From: Lithobates sylvaticus | Lineage: Eukaryota > Chordata > Amphibia > Anura > Ranidae | Reading direction: 5' to 3' | NCBI GenBank assembly: GCA_028564925.1 | Contig: CM053031.1 | Location: 162,790,726 to 162,854,725, forward strand | Length of the DNA stretch: 64,000 nt | Part shown: positions 11,966 through 24,889 of the stretch, piece after piece | Numbering within the stretch: position 1 is the stretch's first letter | Layout of the letters: each line of letters begins with the position of its first letter | Made by a program: the position numbers and the translations under genes | The notes under the pieces: model-generated | Told to the model about the DNA's origin: nothing | What the model saw: the letters and a program-made list of their open reading frames with translations, nothing else | Database searches by the model: none

Positions 11966-13557
11966 ATGTCTGAACAAGTTACGGCACTGAGAAATAATTT
12001 TTCATTCAAAATTTGTTCTTCGGCACTAAAATACTTTGGTATTATAATTCCTCCCGCCCCAATCCACTTATATCCAATGAATTATATCCCCCTTTTACAA
12101 CGTACCTTACAAGATCTTAAAAAATATAATGCTAAATCAACACTCATGGTTTGGGAGGATCAACATGTTAAAAATGGATATAATACCACGGTTCCTGTAC
12201 CTTTTTCAAACCACTCCTGTTTTTGTCCCTAGATGGTTTTTTCCACTTTACAATCAGCTTTCACAAAATTTATCTGGGGATACAAGAAACCCAGACTACA
12301 CAAGAAACTACTATCATTGCCAAAAACTAAAGGAGGAGCGGGTGCACCAGACTTGTACTACTATTATGCCTCGGCAGTTCTGACTAGATTGGTGAACTGT
12401 TTCCACCACTCTAACACTAAACAATCGGTATTAATAGAGCAAGGGTTGAACCAACTTGATCTTAAGGTGCTTCCTTGGTTAGATTTATCTATCAGAGATA
12501 CCCATTGAGAGCTATTAAATACTATGCCCCCTCTCACATATTGAATATTTGGGCTAAAACAGCTATACAGTTAGAATTGTCCTCTTTTGTAGGACCTATG
12601 ACTCAGTTATTTGGCAATTCCTACTTCCCGCCGGCATTAAACCGTACAAGTTTCCTTACATGGAACAAAGAGTCCAATCAAAGACTGAGCCAGACTCTAT
12701 ACCAGGGAACAGTTCCTCCTTTACTAAACTTATTTCCTAAGCAGCAACCCTCACTTACACAAAGGTTGGAATATTGGCAATTATTGTCATTTTGGTCTTC
12801 TATCCCCCTAAATAGATCCCTGGGTAGAGAGTTAACTCAATTGGAAAGTCTTTTGATACAAGACTCTAAACCAAAACATGTTCTATCAACATTATATAAG
12901 ATGTTTATTATAAAAAATCATCCTGAGCCTCCGGAATTCATAAACAAATGGGTGAAGGAGATTAATGCTGAAGTTGAAGAGTGGGAGAAGTCATTTAACT
13001 TAACACACTGTCTGTCACCAACAACCAAAGCACAAGAGACGAGCTATAAGCTCCTTTCAAGATGGTACTGGAGTCCATTATCACTCCAGCGCATATATCC
13101 AGATAAAATCAGATATATGTTGGCGTTGTCATGCGGAAAAGGGCTCACTGCTCCACATTTGGTGGGAATGCTCCTAAATTTTTAGTTTCTGGGAAAAGAT
13201 TATGCAAATGTATACCACAGTTACTGGGGAGTCAATTCCAAACACGCCTCAAATTACTCTTTCGATCATATAAAACCATTAAAAGGAGTCTTCTTGGACA
13301 TTGGTTGACAGCAGTGAGACTGGTTATACCGCGGCATTGGCGGTCAACACAGTCTCCATCAGTAAACGAATGGGCCATAGAAATGGACAATATAGAAAGA
13401 TTGGAGATGCTTTTAGACTCACACGAGGAATGTTTGCAGATATGGAGGATATATAGGGAAACAAGAAATTAGAAAACATTGAGGGAACTGAATTATAGAC
13501 TATAGAATTGTTAGACAGAGCTTCAATACAAGTAGTTTAAAAAATAAATAAAAATTA
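11966..13557 (+). mobile_element. Tx1/L1-clade LINE, 5'-truncated ORF2 tail
   Basis: Conceptual pieces at 11966-12230, 12233-12508 and 12475-13185 correspond to the region after the reverse transcriptase core and the C-terminal region of L1-type ORF2. Motifs include WGYKKPRLHKKLLSLPKTKGG and LLSRWYWSPLSLQRIYPD. A zinc-knuckle-like block (CWRC, then HIWWEC) lies near 13115-13170, and the tail ends in EECLQIWRIYRETRN at 13472. Several frame changes break it. An A-rich tail (AAAAAATAAATAAAAATTAAG) lies at about 13540-13560. Only about the last 500 residues' worth remains, as usual for LINE copies truncated during insertion. Confidence 0.85.
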
Positions 13558-13583
13558 AGACTTCGGAAGACTTACCATGCCTC

Positions 13584-13920
13584 TTAACCACTTCAGCCCC
13601 GGACCAATTGGCAGCCAAAGGACCAGGCCCCTTTTTGCGATTCGGCACTGCGTCGCTTTAACTGACAATTGCGCGGTCGTGCGACGTGGCTCCCAAACAA
13701 AATTGGCGTCCTTTTTTTCCTACAAATAGAGCTTTCTTTTGGTGGTATTTGATCGCCCCTGCGGTTTTTATTTTTTGCGCTATAAACAAAAATAGAGCGA
13801 CAATTTTGAAAAAAATGCAATATTTTTAACTTTTTGCTATAATAACTATCCCCAAAAAATATATAAAAAAACATTTTTTTTCCTCAGTTTCGGCCGATAC
13901 GTATTCTTCTACATATTTTT

Positions 13921-13956
<36 letters not shown>

Positions 13957-14613
13957 GCAATTAGCGATTATTGATTGGTTTGCGCAAAAGTTATAGCGTT
14001 TACAAAATAGGGGATAGTTTTATAGCATTTTTATTAATATTTTTTTTTTTACTAGTAATGGCGGCGATCAGCGATTTTTATTGTGACTGCGACATTATGG
14101 CGGACACATCGGACATTTTTGACACATTTTTGGGACATTTGTCATTTATACAGAAATCAGTGCTATTTAAATAGCACTGATTCCTATGTAAATGACAGTT
14201 GCAGTGAAGGGGTTAACCACTAGGGGGCGGGGAGGAGTCAGTGTGACGTGTTGTGTTTATTTTACAGTAGGGGGGCGTGGCTGTACGTCTGACGTCATTG
14301 ATCGGCGTTCCCGATGACAGGGAACAGCCGATCACTGACAGTCAGTGTAGGAAGCGCGGGGAGAGGTTTGTTTACACAAACCTCTCCCCGTTCTTCAGCT
14401 CCGTAACCCGATCGCGGGACACCAGCGGCGATCGGGTCCGCTGGTCCCGCGGCCGGGGTCACGGAGCTCCCGACCGGGTCGCGAGCGCGCCGCTGGCAGC
14501 ACGCACACGACCCACAGGCAGGCACATGCACGATCACGTACAGGTACGTGATTTTGCCTGCCCGTGCCATTTTGCCGACGTATATCGGCGTTAGGCGGTC
14601 AGGAAGCGGTTAA
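13584..14613. mobile_element. TTAA-flanked element, CCACTTCAGCCCC family (copy 1)
   Basis: It runs from TTAACCACTTCAGCCCC to GGAAGCGGTTAA. It contains the ATAGAGCTTTCTTTTGGTGG block, a long poly-A, a CpG-rich right half and no transposase. It is very close to 22314-23290, which has a deletion of several tens of bases and few other changes, so the family moved recently. It shares its terminal TTAA (14610-14613) with the next, inverted copy. Confidence 0.75.
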
Positions 14614-15031
14614 CCGGTTCGCGACCGGCACACGGCGATGTAGGTCGGCAGGATGGCACGGACAGGCATAATGGTGTACAGGTACATCCCTTGAGGAATG
14701 CCGCCGTGCCATTGCGTGGACTCGATACCCGTGAATGTCTCACGCGAAAATGCGGAAGTAAACAGCATCTCCACGTTCTGCCTAGCAACAAGTGACACTG
14801 ATCTCTGCTCCCTGTGATTGGAGCAGAGATCAGTGTTCACTAACACACAGCCACGTTCCCCACAGTTAGTAACACGCCCCTAGGAACACTTAACCCCTAC
14901 ACTGCCACCCCGATTAACCCCTTCACTGCCATTTACACAGGAATCAGTGCATTTAAATAGCACTGACTGCTGTATAAATGACAATGGTCCCAAAAATGTC
15001 CAATGTGTCCGCCATAATGTCGCAGGCACAT

Positions 15032-15062
<31 letters not shown>

Positions 15063-15505
15063 TTTTTATATATACACATTACTAGTAAAAAAAAAAACAA
15101 CATTAATAAAAGATAAAAGCTATAACTTTTGCGCAAACCAATCGCTTATTGCGTTTTTTTTTTTTTTTTTACCAATGTAGAATATGTATCGGCCTAAAAC
15201 TGAGGAAAATTTATTTTATATAATTTTTGGGGAATATTATAGCAAAAAGTTAAAATTGTCGCTCTTTTTTTGTTTATAGCGTAAAAAAAAATAAAACTAA
15301 AAAAAAACAAAAACCCGCAGGGGCGATCGAATACCACCAAAAGAAAGCTTTGTGGGGAAAAAAAAAAAAAAAAAAAAACACGTCAATTTTGTTTTGGAGC
15401 CACGTCCCATGACCGTGCAATTGTCAGTTAAAGCGACGCAGTACCGAATCGCAAAAAGTGGTCTGGTCTTAAGGCAGCAAAATGGTCCGGTCTGAAAGTG
15501 GTTAA
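14610..15505. mobile_element. TTAA-flanked element, inverted copy abutting copy 1
   Basis: It begins at TTAACCGGTTCGCGACCGG and ends at GAAAGTGGTTAA. Internally it is the reverse of the same family, with the poly-T and pyrimidine runs now as poly-A. With copy 1 it forms a 1.9-kb head-to-head pair joined at one TTAA. It has no coding capacity. Confidence 0.75.
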
Positions 15506-15822
15506 AAAAAAAAAAATACATTAGGGTGTTTTTCCTGTCCTGGCACTCCAAAAAAATAAAAGGTCAGGAAATTGGAGGTGTAATTTATGGGTGCACTAAA
15601 ATGCATTTATCCTTTAATTAAATCAATTTTTTTTTCCTACCTTCAAGAAAGTTGTTTAACATTCTAAAGCAAAAAGCATTTCCCATCCAAACCTTCCTCC
15701 TCCACCCTACACTTCCTGGCTCTGTCCAATTTGTACTGTGTAAGCTGTGTGACGTTTTAAGGCTGGTGTCCCAAAAAAACAAAAACAAAACAAATCTAGC
15801 TTTATGGTTTACAAAAAAGGAA
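15506..15822. other. no gene or defined repeat seen
   Basis: AT-rich sequence with poly-A and poly-T runs. I see no gene, no paired termini and no tandem repeat. Confidence 0.4.
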
Positions 15823-16138
15823 CAAGATGTATACCAGAAAACTACAGAACAGTCAGCAAAACACCACCACTAGTATTCGAGGGCTTTGAGGAAATGGTAA
15901 TGGACAGAAATTTGTCTGCAATAAAAAAAAAAAAAAAAAAAAAAAAGGCATTATAAGTGACAACCAGCATTGATTTATGAAAAACCGTTCTAGTCAGACA
16001 AGCCCATTATTTATAGGAAGTAAGCGAGAAAATGCATGGTGGAAAGTCCAGTGAATGTAGTCCATCTAGATTTTGCTAAGGCATATGATATTTTACCTCA
16101 AACTTCATAAATGACTCATCTTTTATAAAGCACCTGGG
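15823..16138 (+). mobile_element. LINE reverse transcriptase fragment (CR1-like)
   Basis: In several frames the sequence reads like a decayed reverse transcriptase segment. Phrases such as KNRSSQTSP near 15977 and a DFAKAYD-like block near 16068 match CR1-type polymerases. A poly-A of about 23 bases interrupts it near 15922. It is too broken to place further. Confidence 0.5.
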
Positions 16139-16754
16139 TAAAGTGGTTCTAAACCCTGATAGTACTCTCACACTTTGAATGACAATTACTCAGCCATACA
16201 ACACTGTACCTATTTGAAATTTGTGTCCTTTTTTTCCACACAAATAGAGCTTTCCTTTGGTGGTATTTAAATCACTGCTGGGTTTTTTTTTTTTTTGCGC
16301 TAAAAAAGAAAAGACCGAAATTCTGTAAAAAAAAAAAAAAAAAAAAATGCATTTTTCTTCGTTTGTTATAAAATTTTGCAAATTAGTAATTTTTCTTCAT
16401 ATATTTCGGCCAAAATTTTATACCCCTACATATCTTTGGTAAAAATAACCCAAATCGGTGTATATTATTTGGTCTTTGTGAAAGTTATAGAGTCCACAAG
16501 CTATGGTGCCAATCTCTGAAAATTGATCACACCTGAAGTACTGACGCCCTATCTCATTTCTTGAGACCCGAACAAGCCAGGAAAGTACAAATACCCCCCA
16601 AATGACCCCTTGGAAAGTAGACATTCCAAGGTATTTAGTAAGATGCATGGTGAGTGTTTTTTTAAGTTGTAATTTTTTTCCACAATTCTTTGCAAAAATC
16701 AAGATTTTCTTCTCTTTTTTCACAAAATTGTTATATTAGCAGGTTATTTGTCAC

Positions 16755-17579
<825 letters not shown>

Positions 17580-18164
17580 TTTCTCACACACACAGCATAT
17601 GCATAGCACAAATTACACCCCAAAACACATTCTACTACTCCCGAGTATGGTGATACCACACGTGTGGGACTTTTACACAGCGTGGCCACATACAGAGGCC
17701 CAACATGCAGGGAGTGCCATCAGGCATTCTTAGAGCATAAATTACACAATAATTTCTTGACTACCTCTTACACTTTTGAAGGCCCTGGAGAACCAGGACA
17801 ATAGAATCTCCCCAAAAATTACCCCATTTGGAAAGAAAACAACCCAATGTATAATCTATGAGGCATATCGAGTCTTTTGAACATGTCATTTTTTTGGAAA
17901 ATGTGTAAAGAAAATTAAACCACATTTTTTTTATCCACAACGTTGTCCATTTACACAATATTTCGAACACATAACATGTACATGGCAAAAATTACACCCC
18001 AAAATAGATTCTCCTACTCCTGAGTATGGCGATACCACATGTGTGAGACTTTTCCACAGCGTGGCCACATACAGAGGACCAACATGCAGGGAGTGTCGTC
18101 AGGTGTTCTAGGGACATAAGTTTCAAATCTAATTTGACTACCTATTACACTTTTGTGAGGCACT

Positions 18165-19440
18165 GTAATGGCATGGATGAGCATGAATGGGGATAGATGA
18201 GCATGAATGAGTACGGCCAATTATGGATGGGCGTGGATGGGATGGATGAGTATGGATGAGGATGGAAGGATGAGTATGCCGAGTATGGATGAGGATGGAA
18301 GGATGAGTATGCCGAGTATGGATGAGGATGGAAGGATGAGTATGCCGAGTATGGATGAGGATGGAAGGATGAGTATGCCGAGTATGGATGAGGATGGAAG
18401 GATGAGTATGCCGAGGATGGATGAGGATGGAAGGATGAGTATGCCGAGGATGGATGAGGATGGAAGGATGAGTATGCCGAGGATGGATGAGGATGGAAGG
18501 ATGAGTATGCCGAGTATGGATGAGGATGGAAGGATGAGTATGCCGAGTATGGATGAGGATGGAAGGATGAGTATGCCGAGTATGGATGAGGATGGAAGGA
18601 TGAGTATGCCGAGTATGGATGAGGATGGAAGGATGAGTATGCCGAGTATGGAAGGATGAGTATGCCGAGTATGGAAGGATGAGTATGCCGAGTATGGATG
18701 AGGATGGAAGGATGAGTATGCTGAGTATGGATGAGGATGGAAGGATGAGTATGCCGAGTATGGATGAGAATGGAAGGATGAGTATGCAGAGTATGGATGA
18801 GAATGGAAGGATGAGTATGCAGAGTATGGATGAGAATGGAAGGATGAGTATGCAGAGTATGGATGAGGATGGAAGGATGAGTATGCAGAGTATGGATGAG
18901 GATGGAAGGATGAGGATGGAAGGATGAGTATGCAGAGTATGGATGAGGATGGAAGGATGAGTATGCCGAGTATGGATGAGGATGGAAGGATGAGTATGCC
19001 GAGTATGGATGAGGATGGAAGGATGAGTATGCCGAGTATGGATGAGGATGGAAGGATGAGTATGCCGAGTATGGATGAGGATGGAAGGATGAGTATGCCG
19101 AGTATGGATGAGGATGGAAGGATGAGTATGCCGAGTATGGATGAGGATGGAAGGATGAGTATGCCGAGTATGGATGAGGATGGAAGGATGAGTATGCCGA
19201 GTATGGATGAGGATGGAAGGATGAGTATGCCGAGTATGGATGAGGATGGAAGGATGAGTATGCCGAGTATGGATGAGGATGGAAGGATGAGTATGCCGAG
19301 TATGGATGAGGATGGAAGGATGAGTATGCCGAGTATGGCTGGGTATGCAGGGTATGGCTAGGTAGTATGGACGGGTATGCAGAGCATGGACGGGTATGCA
19401 GAGCATGGACGGGTATGCAGAGCATGAAGAGTATGGATGG
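18165..19440. repeat. 33-bp minisatellite (GAGTATGGATGAGGATGGAA unit)
   Basis: About 35 units of a 33-bp repeat, made of GATGAGTATGCCGAGTATG and GATGAGGATGGAAG segments, run almost without gaps. Variants with GCAGAG in place of GCCGAG cluster near 18780-18950. Because 33 is a multiple of three, several frames stay open for over 400 codons; these are by-products. The array lies inside the TTAA-family repeat 16139-19559. Confidence 0.97.
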
Positions 19441-19559
19441 GCATGCAGAGTGGGGCGCGCGAGAGCGGAATTCTGGGAGGACGTCCTTGTACGCCCTCCC
19501 AGAGTTAACAAACCGCCCTGTAGCCGTTTTTCGGCTATGGGCCGGTTGTTAACTGGTTA

Positions 19560-20063
19560 ATTCTGTGTTGGCACTTTGAAAGAAATACGTTGGTTTTGCG
19601 TCACAGTTTGGGCACTCATGCTCAAAAAGGTTCGCCATCACTGATATAGGGGATACAATTATGGCATTTTTATTTTATTACTAGTAATGCGATTTTTAAT
19701 CAGGACTGCAATATTGGAGGACAAATTGGACACTCAACATTTTTTGGGACCACTGCCAATTATACAGCGCTATTAAAAAAAAAAAAAAAAAAACACTGAG
19801 TAAATGTCACTGGCAGGGAAGGGGTTAATAGAGAAAGAGAAAACACGATCTGTCTCTACTTCCCTGAAAGAACCAGGATTTGTGCGTTTACACACAGATC
19901 CCGGTTGTTGCTATGTCACGAGCGATCACAGGTGGCCAAAAGGCAAAGTGACGTAAGGCAACGTTGAGTTACCCAGCCGGGACACATATAGGACATGAAG
20001 GGATATTTAGAAGCAGTAAAAAAAAAATAAAAAAAATAAGTCAGACGCCCCTAACAGCGGCTG
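19560..20063. other. fragment of the TTAA-family interior
   Basis: From about 19645 the sequence follows GGGGATA..ATTATGGC..ATTACTAGTAATG.., as at 13998-14110, so this is a diverged fragment of the CCACTTCAGCCCC family. No gene is visible. Confidence 0.4.
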
Positions 20064-20468
20064 TAAGGCCTCATGTACACTGCTGCTGGTAAACGGACGT
20101 TTTTCTCCAGCTGCCCCTGAAATCTCCTCGTTATCAGTACATGTACACAGAGTTGTTTATAGTTATTTCCAGGCAGTTGAGGTTAGACACATTTTTTGGA
20201 AAGCAAAAAAAAATAAAAATTGCAAACAGGACAGATGGTTTTGAAAAACCAAAATGCCTGTAACCACGTGTAAACTCCCATTTAGCCATGTTTCATTTAT
20301 AGGCATTTTTAATGGAGATTCATTTTTGACTATTTGTAATGCAAAAAACGCTTCTAAGCGCAAACGCAGCTAAACGTGGCATGTAAACATGGCACAACGG
20401 GAGGTTTTTAAACATCGGTTACATCGTTCAGGATAGGTTTTAAAACATCCCGTGTACATGAGGCTTAA
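20064..20468. mobile_element. MITE with AAGGCCTCATGTACAC ends
   Basis: TAAGGCCTCATGTACACTG at 20064 is matched by GTGTACATGAGGCTTAA ending at 20468, an inverted repeat of about 16 bp. The flanking TAA/TTAA fits a 3-bp Harbinger-like duplication. It has no coding capacity. Confidence 0.6.
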
Positions 20469-22313
20469 ATGACGGAAACATTAGCTGCGGTGTCGACATC
20501 GCTGGACTCCAGGACAGGCAAGTGTCCGATTATTAAAAGCCAGCAGTTGCAGTATGTGTAGCTGCTGGCTTTTTTTTTTTTTGGGCAGACCTCCGCTTTA
20601 AGTGGTAAGGGCATACTGGTTGTTATTGTTGATAATTTGTCAATTTCATCCTATAGTTTCCATTTTAAAAAACCATCACATTCACACTCACTGTATTCAT
20701 TCAAATAAGATAACTGCACTAAACAAGGTTTTGATGCATTGAAAGCCCCATTAACAATCTGAAGCTTTACCAGAAGAGCTTCAATTCTCAACACCAGGAA
20801 CTCAATTACATTCAATGGTGACCAATCACAACTGAGCGAGGTGTCACTGGAAGCTTGTCCCTTGAAAAAGTATGACCTTTTTGGGGGAGATTCGTGCACC
20901 TTGGCCCCCAAAGTCTTCAATGGAAGCACCTGAAAAATGCACTTTTTTGCATTCCTTCTTGCCTTTTAACTATTGTCTAAACAGAAATCTGGCACTCAAA
21001 CCTTCCATGCAGGCAAAAAACACCTATACAAACACTCAAAAAAATGCCCATAAAGTGACCAAGGACGCCAGTTCAAGTGTAAATGAAGCCAAGGCCTGGT
21101 CAAATGTGTAGATGTAAAGAGCATCTCCATGAAACTAGGCGGATTTGAATTCAAATCACAAAAAACAGTGGCTAATGTGTGCTCGGAGCTCATAAATGCG
21201 GTATACTGTAAACAGGACTAGAAGCCACTTATTGGAAGTACCCCAAACAAAATAACGTAAAATCAGTTCAACTTGTAAGTGTTCTGCTCAAGTTTTGAAA
21301 TTTGTCTTTTTAAAAAAGGTGGCAAATACATTTTTCACACAACATTTTCAATGCCAGGTTTAACCTTGTTTAGGCTTAATGGACACGGGATGTTTTTACA
21401 ACCTCTTCTAAACGATGCAACCTGACAGATAGTAACCCACGTTTATCTCTACACATACAAGTTTTTTCTTGTATCCAATCATGGTCCGATGGTGGATGCA
21501 GCATCGGTGCGATGCTGCAGCTGTCCGACTCTACACCGAGAGCTGAGCGATCGAACATCACGATGGCTTGGATCTCACAGCTCCCCAAGCAGAGCTGAAG
21601 ACTGTCAATCGGCAGCTGTCCACTCTGCTCCTCCACGCTCACTGGAGCGCTAAGCTGTGGAGGGGCGGGGGATCCGCCATCTCACCGGCTCACTGAGAGG
21701 CTGAGACGGGTGTCAGTCCAGGCACCTGGCGGATACAGGCTTACGGGTGGCGAGAGGGGACCCCCCCCACCCTCCAATGCTTCTACCGGCTAACAGCTTC
21801 CATCGGTGAGTCGGAGAACAGATCCTTTGCCATAGAGACTTCTATGATCGTTCGGAGGTCGGGCGCAATGTTATGACGTCACGCCGGCTTGTGCATTCAA
21901 ACAAATGGCGGTGCCTCGGCTGGGAAGCCAGGATCGTTTATTTTATTATTTTTTTTTAATTTTTATTTCAGGCTTACCATACTAGGCGAGATGTGGGGTC
22001 TTATTGACCCCATATCTCACTGTAAAGAGGACCGATCATGCCATATTCCTATTACAAGGGATGTTTACATTCCTTGTAATAGGAATAAAAAAAAAAAAAA
22101 CACCACACACGTCGCTTATGGGTATTTTTAAGTAGCGAAGTTTGGCACCATTCCACAAGCTTGTGCAATTTTGAAGCATGAAATGTTCAGTATCTATTTA
22201 CCTGGCATAACATCTTTCAAATTATGCAAAAAAATTGGGCCAACTTAAAAAAAAAATATTTAAAGCATGAAAAATTGCACAAAGACAGCCATTGTATTCT
22301 CTAGGGTCTTTGC
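20469..22313. other. no gene; repeat remnants and two hairpins
   Basis: I see no supported gene. A GCCAGCAG/CTGCTGGC hairpin lies near 20541-20571, next to an element end ending in CCTCCGCTTTAA at about 20602. Near 22044-22083 a strong stem (ATTCCTATTACAAGGGATGT with its inverse) is followed by poly-A. Both look like parts of dispersed frog repeats whose limits I could not define. Confidence 0.4.
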
Positions 22314-23290
22314 TTAACCACTTCAGCCCCGAACCAATTGGCAGCCAAAGGACCAGGCCCCTTTTTGCGATTCGGCAGTGCGTCGCTTTAACTGACAATT
22401 GCGCGGTCGTGCGACGTGGCTCCCAAACAAAATTGGCGTCCTTTTTTTCCCACAAATAGAGCTTTCTTTTGGTGGTATTTGATCGCCCCTGCGGTTTTTA
22501 TTTTTTGCGCTATAAACAAAAATAGAGCGACAATTTTGAAAAAAATGCTATATTTTTTACTTTTTGCTATAATAAATATCCCCAAAAAATATATAAAAAA
22601 ACATTTTTTTTTCCTCAGTTTCGGCCGATACGTATTCTTCTACATATTTTTGGTAAAAAAAAAAAAAAAAAAAAAAATCGCAATTAGCGATTATTGATTG
22701 GTTTGCGCAAAAGTTATAGCGTTTACAAAATAGGGGATAGTTTTATGGCATTTTTATTAATATTTTTTTTTTACTAGTAATGGCGGCAATCAGCGATAAC
22801 ACATTTTTGGGACATTTGTCATTTATACAGAAATCAGTGCCATTTAAATAGCACTGATTCCTATGTAAATGACAGTTGTAGTGAAGGGGTTAACCACTAG
22901 GGGGCGGGGAGGAGTCAGTGTGACGTGTGTGTTTTTTTACAGTAGGGGGGCGTGGCTGTACGTCTGACGTCATTGATCGGCGTTCCCGATGACAGGGAAC
23001 CGCCGATCACTGACAGACAGTGTAGGAAGCGCGGGGAGAGGTTTGTTTACACAAACCTCTCCCCGTTCTTCAGCTCCGTAACCCGATCGCGGGACACCAG
23101 CGGCGATCGGGTCCGCTGGTCCCGCGGCCAGGGTCACGGAGCTCCCGACCGGGTCGCGAGCGCGCCGCTGGCGGCGCGCGCGTGCGACCCACAGGCAGGC
23201 ACATGCACGATCACGTACAGGTACGTGATTTTGCCTGCCCGTGCCATTCTGCTGATGTATATATGCAGTGGGCGGTCGGGAAGTGGTTAA
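22314..23290. mobile_element. TTAA-flanked element, CCACTTCAGCCCC family (copy 3)
   Basis: It runs from TTAACCACTTCAGCCCC to GGGAAGTGGTTAA. It is nearly identical to 13584-14613 over most of its length but lacks about 50 bp near 22795. It has no transposase. The low divergence points to recent mobilisation by an enzyme encoded elsewhere. Confidence 0.75.
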
Positions 23291-23429
23291 AAACAAAAAA
23301 AAAAAAAAAAAAACACATATTTGGGGGTTCTATGTAATTTTCTAGCAAAAAATAAATATATATATATTTTTTAAATGAAATAAAGAGTTTTACATGTAGG
23401 AGAGATGTCAAAATTGGCCTGGATGGCAA

Positions 23430-24600
23430 TTGGTTAATTAACCACTTAATCTCCAGAAGTTTTACCCCCTTCCTGACCAGGCTATTTTTTGTGATACGGC
23501 ACTGCATTACTTTGACAATTGCACTGTATTTATAAACATAATATCACTTATAAGCTCATATTTTTTGATATTTATAAGTTTTTTGGCTTAATATTCACAG
23601 CGCAACTTTTTTTTGTATTTATTGTTATTTGTGTGCATCACATGTGGTGTTGTTCAGAGGTCTAATGCGGCGTACACACGGTCGGAATTTCTGATGGAAA
23701 CAGTCCGACGGGAGCTTTTCATCGGATTTTCCGACCGTGTGTATGCCCATCGGTCTTTTTCTGTCGGAATTTCCGACGGACTTTGGATTGAGAACCTGTT
23801 CTCAATTTTTCCGACGGAAAACCTTTCTATCGGAATTTCCGATCGTGTGTATGCGATTCCGACACGCAAAATTCCGACGCATGCTCGGAAGCATTAAACT
23901 TCCCTTTTATAGCGCTGTCGAACGTGTTTTATGCCGCTGTGTTACTGACCGTCGGAATTTGGTGTGACCGTGTGTAGGCAAGACAGTTTGAGCGAAATTC
24001 CGCCGGAATTCCGACTGGAAAACCATTGTTTTCCGACGAGAATTCCGACCGTGTGTACGCAGCATTAGTGTAATTATTGTTCAGCGCAGTTTTTCCTTGC
24101 TTTCTTCATTACATCAGGTGTATCTCATTTCTTGAGACACTAACAAGTCAGAAAAGTACAAATACCCCCCAAATTACCCCTTTTTAGAAAGTAGACATTA
24201 CAAGGTATTATGCAAGTAGCATGGTGAGTTTTTTTAAGTTGCATTTTTTTCCCCACAATTCTTTGCAAAATTAAGATTTTTTATTACTTTATTTTTATTT
24301 TTTTTAAATTGTCATATTATCAGGTTATTTCTCACACACACAGCATGTATGCATACAACAAATTACACCCCAAATTGCATTCTGCTACTATTCCCGATTA
24401 TGGCGATACCACGTGTGAGACTTTTACACAGCCTGGGCACAAACAGAGGCCCAACATTGAAGTAGTACCCTCAGGCATTCTAGGAGCATAAATTACACAT
24501 CTCATTTCATTCCTACCCATCACAATTTTGAAGGTCCTTGAGCACCAGGACAGTGGAATTACCCACAAAATTATCCCATTTTGGAAAGTAGACACCTCAA
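23430..24600. mobile_element. Old TTAA-family repeat, interrupted by a MITE
   Basis: It begins near TTAACCACTTAATCTCC (23436) and carries the modules CTCATTTCTTGAGAC, CAGGTTATTTCTCACACAC and GCGATACCACGTG in the same order as 16540-18130. The MITE 23663-24067 splits it. It is more diverged than the copies at 13584 and 22314. Confidence 0.5.
23663..24067. mobile_element. TA-flanked MITE, GCGTACACACGGTCGGAATT ends
   Basis: AATGCGGCGTACACACGGTC near 23664 mirrors GACCGTGTGTACGCAGCATT near 24046, with TA at both sides. The interior is itself made of repeated TCGGAATTTCCGA-like palindromes. TA flanks fit a Tc1/mariner-type MITE, but a Harbinger origin cannot be excluded, because the autonomous Harbinger at 57600 has a similar CACACGGTCGGA stretch at its end. 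Confidence 0.65.
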
Positions 24601-24889
24601 AACGCATTTCTGAGGCATGGGCTGCAGATAGGTACTCTGATGGCCGTCATTCGACGGCGCCGCAATGACGTCACTCCCGCGCATGCGCACGGGAGCCGCC
24701 ACTCGCGGCATATAGCCGTTGAGAGCGGCCTTCTCAGTGCGCCTGCGCCGTAGACAGCGGTGCCTGTATTTTGACAAATATCTCCTAAACCGTGAAGGTT
24801 TAGGAGATATTTCTTTGACCTACAGGTAAGCCTTAATCTAGCCTTACCTGTAGGTCCAAGTGGTTTGTAAGGGTTTACAACCACTTTAA
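24601..24889. mobile_element. Right part of a TTAA repeat with a hairpin
   Basis: It ends in GGGTTTACAACCACTTTAA at 24889, the inverse of the family end at 4589. A hairpin, ATCTCCTAAACC/GGTTTAGGAGAT, lies at 24780-24812. The left limit is not clear. Confidence 0.4.

Noticed and set aside
13593-13874. Minus-strand open frame of 93 codons in the TTAA element
   Set aside because: It recurs, disrupted, in every copy of the non-coding TTAA family (for example 22388-22585 and 29881-30078) and has no transposase motif.
18240-19361. CRISPR-like regular repeats
   Set aside because: The units are tandem without unique spacers, and the context is a vertebrate-type genome.
18138-19511. Open frames of more than 400 codons on the minus strand
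   Set aside because: They only translate the 33-bp minisatellite and have no domain, start context or flanking gene structure.
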